DNA of 64,000 nucleotides from Brachybacterium fresconis (GTDB lineage Bacteria; Actinomycetota; Actinomycetes; Actinomycetales; Dermabacteraceae). Below, in pieces: positions 61,228-64,000 of the stretch. Position numbers and translations under genes: made by a program. The notes beneath the pieces were generated by a model. The model was not told where the DNA came from and did not search any database. It was given only the letters and a program-made list of their open reading frames with translations. Within the stretch, counting starts at the first letter, position 1. Each line of letters opens with the position of its first letter. The stretch covers positions 2,418,001-2,482,000 of the forward strand of contig NZ_JAGIOC010000001.1 in assembly GCF_017876515.1 (NCBI RefSeq), read 5' to 3'.

Positions 61228-61263
61228 GACGGAGCAGACGGAGCAGACGGAGCAGACGGCGGA
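61228..61263. repeat. 9-bp tandem repeat
   Basis: GACGGAGCA at 61228, 61237 and 61246, with a diverged fourth unit, in the gap before the GNAT gene. Confidence 0.75.
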
Positions 61264-61371
61264 TATGTCACGCCCGATGACATGACCCTTCATCGTCGGC
61301 GGGGCGAGGAGTAACGTGCCATCCTTCCCCGCCGATCCCGTCGGACGACTCTCCGTGATCCAGGAGCACGC

Positions 61372-62151
61372 ATGGACCTGCAGGACACCCCTTCTGCCGA
61401 GCCGCTGCACGTCAGCGCCCGGGAGGCGGATCTCCCGCCCGACGACGGCGACCCGACCGAGCCGTCCGGGGGCCTCGACCCCGCGCTCGACAATCCCGCC
61501 TGGTCCTCGCTGACCGGACACCACGCCGGTCTCGCGATCGGCAATGAGCTGGTGCGGCGCTTCCCCGAGGACGTCTCGCCGTTCGTGGGCATCCGGGACT
61601 GGGATCATCCGGACGTGTGGGACGCGATCCTCGAGGTCTTCGGGCACGGGGCGTCGGTGGGTGTCTCCCACGCCGATCCGCTGCTGCCCGAGGGCTGGGC
61701 TCCGGTGTTCTCCATCCCCGGCGTCCAGCTCGTCCAGACCGAGCGCGTCCGGGCGCGGCCCGACGAGGAGGCGATCGAGCTCGGCGCGGCGGACGTGGAG
61801 GACATGCTCGCCCTCACCGAGCGCAGCAGGCCAGGGCCGTTCCTGCCCCGCACCCACGTGCTGGGACGGTACGTGGGGATCCGGCGCGCCGGGCGGCTGA
61901 TCGCGATGGCCGGCGAGCGCCTGCACCCCGCGGGCTGGACCGAGATCAGCGCCGTCGCGGTCGATGAGGACCATCGCCGCCAGGGCCTCGCCTCCCGCCT
62001 CGTGCTCGACGTGGCCTTCGGCATCCAGCAGCGCGGAGACCGGGCCCTGCTGCACGCCTCAGCCACCAACACCTCGGCGATCGCCGGGTACGAGAAGCTG
62101 GGCTTCGCGCTGCGGCGCCGGCTGACCTTCGGGGCTGTGCGGACGCCCTGA
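61372..62151 (+). CDS. GNAT-family N-acetyltransferase (FR47-like)
   Basis: 259 residues; the C-terminal half is the acetyl-CoA fold with [48 protein letters not shown] (the R-x-x-G-x-A pyrophosphate loop) and [23 protein letters not shown]. The N-terminal half (1-130) is a degenerate GNAT-like domain with [18 protein letters not shown]. Substrate unknown. GGAG site six to nine bases before the ATG. Confidence 0.85.
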   Translation: MDLQDTPSAEPLHVSAREADLPPDDGDPTEPSGGLDPALDNPAWSSLTGHHAGLAIGNELVRRFPEDVSPFVGIRDWDHPDVWDAILEVFGHGASVGVSHADPLLPEGWAPVFSIPGVQLVQTERVRARPDEEAIELGAADVEDMLALTERSRPGPFLPRTHVLGRYVGIRRAGRLIAMAGERLHPAGWTEISAVAVDEDHRRQGLASRLVLDVAFGIQQRGDRALLHASATNTSAIAGYEKLGFALRRRLTFGAVRTP

Positions 62152-62167
62152 GGCCACCGACACCCGG

Positions 62168-62179
62168 TACCGTCACCCC
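62168..62179 (+). promoter_or_regulatory. Leaderless-type -10 element of Cds1-like gene
   Basis: TACCGT (62168-62173), six bases CACCCC, then ATG. No Shine-Dalgarno sequence is present, supporting a leaderless transcript. Confidence 0.55.
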
Positions 62180-63295
62180 ATGGACGATGACGCGACGCTG
62201 CTGGCGCAGCTGACGGACGTGGACCGCAGCGACGACTCCCTGCGGGCCTGGGTCGCCGAACGGATCCACCGGCTGGAGGCCGACGACCGCCGCTCCGCCG
62301 ACACGCACCTGGTCTCCCTCGACCTGCCCGCCGCGTGGGACATCCAGCTGTATCTCAAGGACGAGTCCACCCATGCCTCCGGCAGCCTGAAGCATCGCCT
62401 GGCCCGCTCCCTGTTCCTGTTCGCCCTGGTCAACGGGTGGCTGCGGCCCGGGATGCCGGTGATCGAAGCGTCCTCGGGCTCGACGGCGGTCAGCGAGGCC
62501 CATATGGCGCGGATCCTGGAGATCCCGTTCATCGCGGTGATCCCGCGCGGCACCAGCTCCCGCAAGATCACGCTGATCGAAGCGGCGGGCGGGCGCTGCC
62601 ACACCGTCGACCGCGCCGAGCACATGAGCGCCGAGGCGCAGCGCCTGGCCGACGAGCTGGGTGGGCTCTTCCTCGACCAGTTCTCCTACGCCGAGCGCGC
62701 CACGGACTGGCGGGGCAACAACTCCATCGCCGTGAGCACCTTCGGCCAGCTGGAGCTGGAGCCGCATCCGATCCCGCGCTGGATCGTCGTCGGCGCCGGC
62801 ACCGGGGGCACCAGCGCGACCTTCGGCCGCTACCTGCGCTACCGTCGCCTGCCCACCGGGCTGTGCGTCGCCGATGTGGAGAACTCCGCCTTCTTCGACG
62901 GCTGGGTGCAGAGAGACCCCACCGTCACCACCGACGCGGGCTCACGGATCGAGGGCATCGGCCGCCCGCGGGTGGAGCCGAGCTTCGTGCCCGGCGTCGT
63001 GGACCGCATGATCCGGGTGCCGGATGCGGCCTCTGTCGCGGCGGCCCGGTATCTCTCCGAACGGATCGGCCGACGGGTCGGTGCCTCCACCGGCACGAAC
63101 CTGGTGGCGGTGGCGCGGCTTGTCACGCAGATGCGCGAGCGTGGTGAGACCGGCTCGGTGCTGACCCTGCTGTGCGATCCGGGCGATCGCTACACGGACA
63201 CCTACTTCGACGACGCCTGGGTCGCGGCCCAGGGCTGGGATCTCGATCCCTGGCGAGCCGAGCTGGAGGCCCGGCTGCCGCTGGGGAGCCTCTGA
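62180..63295 (+). CDS. PLP-dependent cysteine synthase-family enzyme (Cds1-like cysteine desulfhydrase)
   Basis: 371 residues, fold-type [24 protein letters not shown] with the PLP Lys near residue 70, [14 protein letters not shown] phosphate/substrate loop, [10 protein letters not shown], and [20 protein letters not shown] binding the cofactor phosphate. The pattern is that of the actinobacterial Cds1 group, which makes H2S, pyruvate and ammonia from cysteine, rather than CysK/CysM. Function by resemblance. Single gene unit with no sulfur genes around it. Confidence 0.82.
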   Translation: MDDDATLLAQLTDVDRSDDSLRAWVAERIHRLEADDRRSADTHLVSLDLPAAWDIQLYLKDESTHASGSLKHRLARSLFLFALVNGWLRPGMPVIEASSGSTAVSEAHMARILEIPFIAVIPRGTSSRKITLIEAAGGRCHTVDRAEHMSAEAQRLADELGGLFLDQFSYAERATDWRGNNSIAVSTFGQLELEPHPIPRWIVVGAGTGGTSATFGRYLRYRRLPTGLCVADVENSAFFDGWVQRDPTVTTDAGSRIEGIGRPRVEPSFVPGVVDRMIRVPDAASVAAARYLSERIGRRVGASTGTNLVAVARLVTQMRERGETGSVLTLLCDPGDRYTDTYFDDAWVAAQGWDLDPWRAELEARLPLGSL

Positions 63296-63410
63296 GCGGC
63301 CCGTGCCCGTTCTCGCCCTCCGGATGGGCACCTCTCCCCATCGCCCCGCGCGCCGGCGTTCCCTACGCTGATCACACTCGGCTCGGGGGAGCCGTGTCGA
63401 GGAGGGGACC

Positions 63411-64000
63411 ATGACACGCACACGCCGGATGCCACGCGCACGCAGCACCGCAGCGGGCGCACTGCTCGCTGCGCTCGCCCTGACCCTGGGGGCCTGCTCC
63501 CTGCTGCCCGGACGGGGAGCCCCGGACCTCGCCGCGAGCGACGTCATCACCCTCCACATCACCAGCGCGGGCATGTTCGGGTACTTCGGCGGGGCCACCA
63601 CCGAGATCGACGCCGACACGATCAGCATGCGCTACCGGCTGCCCAACGATGCGGTGATCTACGATCTCACCGAAGAGCTCGAGGCCGGAGACCGCGAGCG
63701 CATCGAGGAAGCCGCCGAGAAGTACGTGGCCTGGGAGAAGACGCTCTCCGAGAAGGAGCGGACCCCCTGCACGGACATCCCGTCCACCGGCGTGGAGATC
63801 TCCGGGTCGGTCACCCACGACTCCTCCGTCCAGGACTGCGGCGACGACACTCCCCTGCGTGATCTGCGCCAGCGCGTGGACGACGCCGAGCCGGAGCCGG
63901 CGGAGCACCTCGCCCACCCCCTGGACGACTGGACGATCGAGATCCGCCCGTGGGCCGAGGACGGCCCGGACGAGTCGGCGCCCGTCGAGCGCTATGTCCT
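63411..64000 (+). CDS. Putative lipoprotein, incomplete at right window edge
   Basis: The frame is open from ATG 63411 (GGAGGGGACC just before) to the window end, at least 196 residues. Signal peptide with basic start and lipobox LGAC (Cys near residue 29): ALLAALALTLGACSLLPGRG. The mature part has TDISMRYRLPNDAV-like strands, an acidic helix EELEAGDRERIEEAAEKYVAW and two Cys (CTDIPS, DCGDD) that may pair. No family recognised. Confidence 0.75.
   Translation, partial: MTRTRRMPRARSTAAGALLAALALTLGACSLLPGRGAPDLAASDVITLHITSAGMFGYFGGATTEIDADTISMRYRLPNDAVIYDLTEELEAGDRERIEEAAEKYVAWEKTLSEKERTPCTDIPSTGVEISGSVTHDSSVQDCGDDTPLRDLRQRVDDAEPEPAEHLAHPLDDWTIEIRPWAEDGPDESAPVERYV

Overview
The window is very GC-rich with strong codon-position bias, short intergenic gaps, GAAGGAG-type ribosome sites mixed with apparently leaderless starts, and gene families typical of Micrococcales actinobacteria. 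The overall content (PxpA plus PxpBC fusion, MoeZ, gluABCD, glpDFK, tetritol genes, Cds1-like PLP enzyme) would fit Brachybacterium or a relative; the genus is inference, the phylum is much safer. No rRNA, tRNA or CRISPR was seen.

Layout. 1-8 kb: DedA membrane protein (cut by the left edge), sirtuin with a repeat-rich N-terminus, MoeB/MoeZ-rhodanese, 5-oxoprolinase (PxpA and a PxpB-PxpC fusion), a Nudix hydrolase and a NiaP-like niacin permease. 8-21 kb: a tetritol (erythritol/threitol) catabolic region on the minus strand: SorC-type regulator, erythritol/L-threitol dehydrogenase, DUF2291 protein plus ribose-type ABC importer, RbtT/DalT-type polyol permease, DhaK-DhaL erythrulose kinase and RpiB-type isomerase, with a divergent FGGY kinase. 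Two of its transcription units share an almost identical promoter/operator. The expected route is tetritol to erythrulose, erythrulose phosphate and erythrose 4-phosphate.

21-28.5 kb: a second sugar or sugar-acid locus of unassigned substrate. A minus-strand operon (SDR, TIM-barrel isomerase, GntP permease, beta-hydroxyacid dehydrogenase) diverges from a FadR-type regulator coupled to a split transketolase pair; the gap between them carries three GGTC/GACC operator-like sites. 28.5-39 kb: glycogen-debranching-like enzyme, SMP-30 lactonase, PutP symporter, then the glycerol genes glpK, glpF, glpD with a divergent SorC-type regulator.

39-50 kb: ASCH protein, FdhD, a SRPBCC protein, an NmrA-type reductase coupled to an osmoprotectant ABC importer, a class II amidotransferase and a gluABCD-type glutamate importer. 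50-64 kb: ThiD/PdxK-type kinase, GtrA protein, aminotransferase, fused FadB-type beta-oxidation enzyme, an intact IS1380-family element, two membrane-anchored secreted-domain proteins, an ArsR-SRPBCC pair, GNAT, a Cds1-like PLP enzyme and a lipoprotein running off the right edge.

Several genes end in unusually long, nearly loop-free inverted repeats without U-tracts, and many short GC-rich tandem repeats occur in and between genes. The two adjacent carbohydrate loci (8-28 kb) are the most promising ground for new biology.
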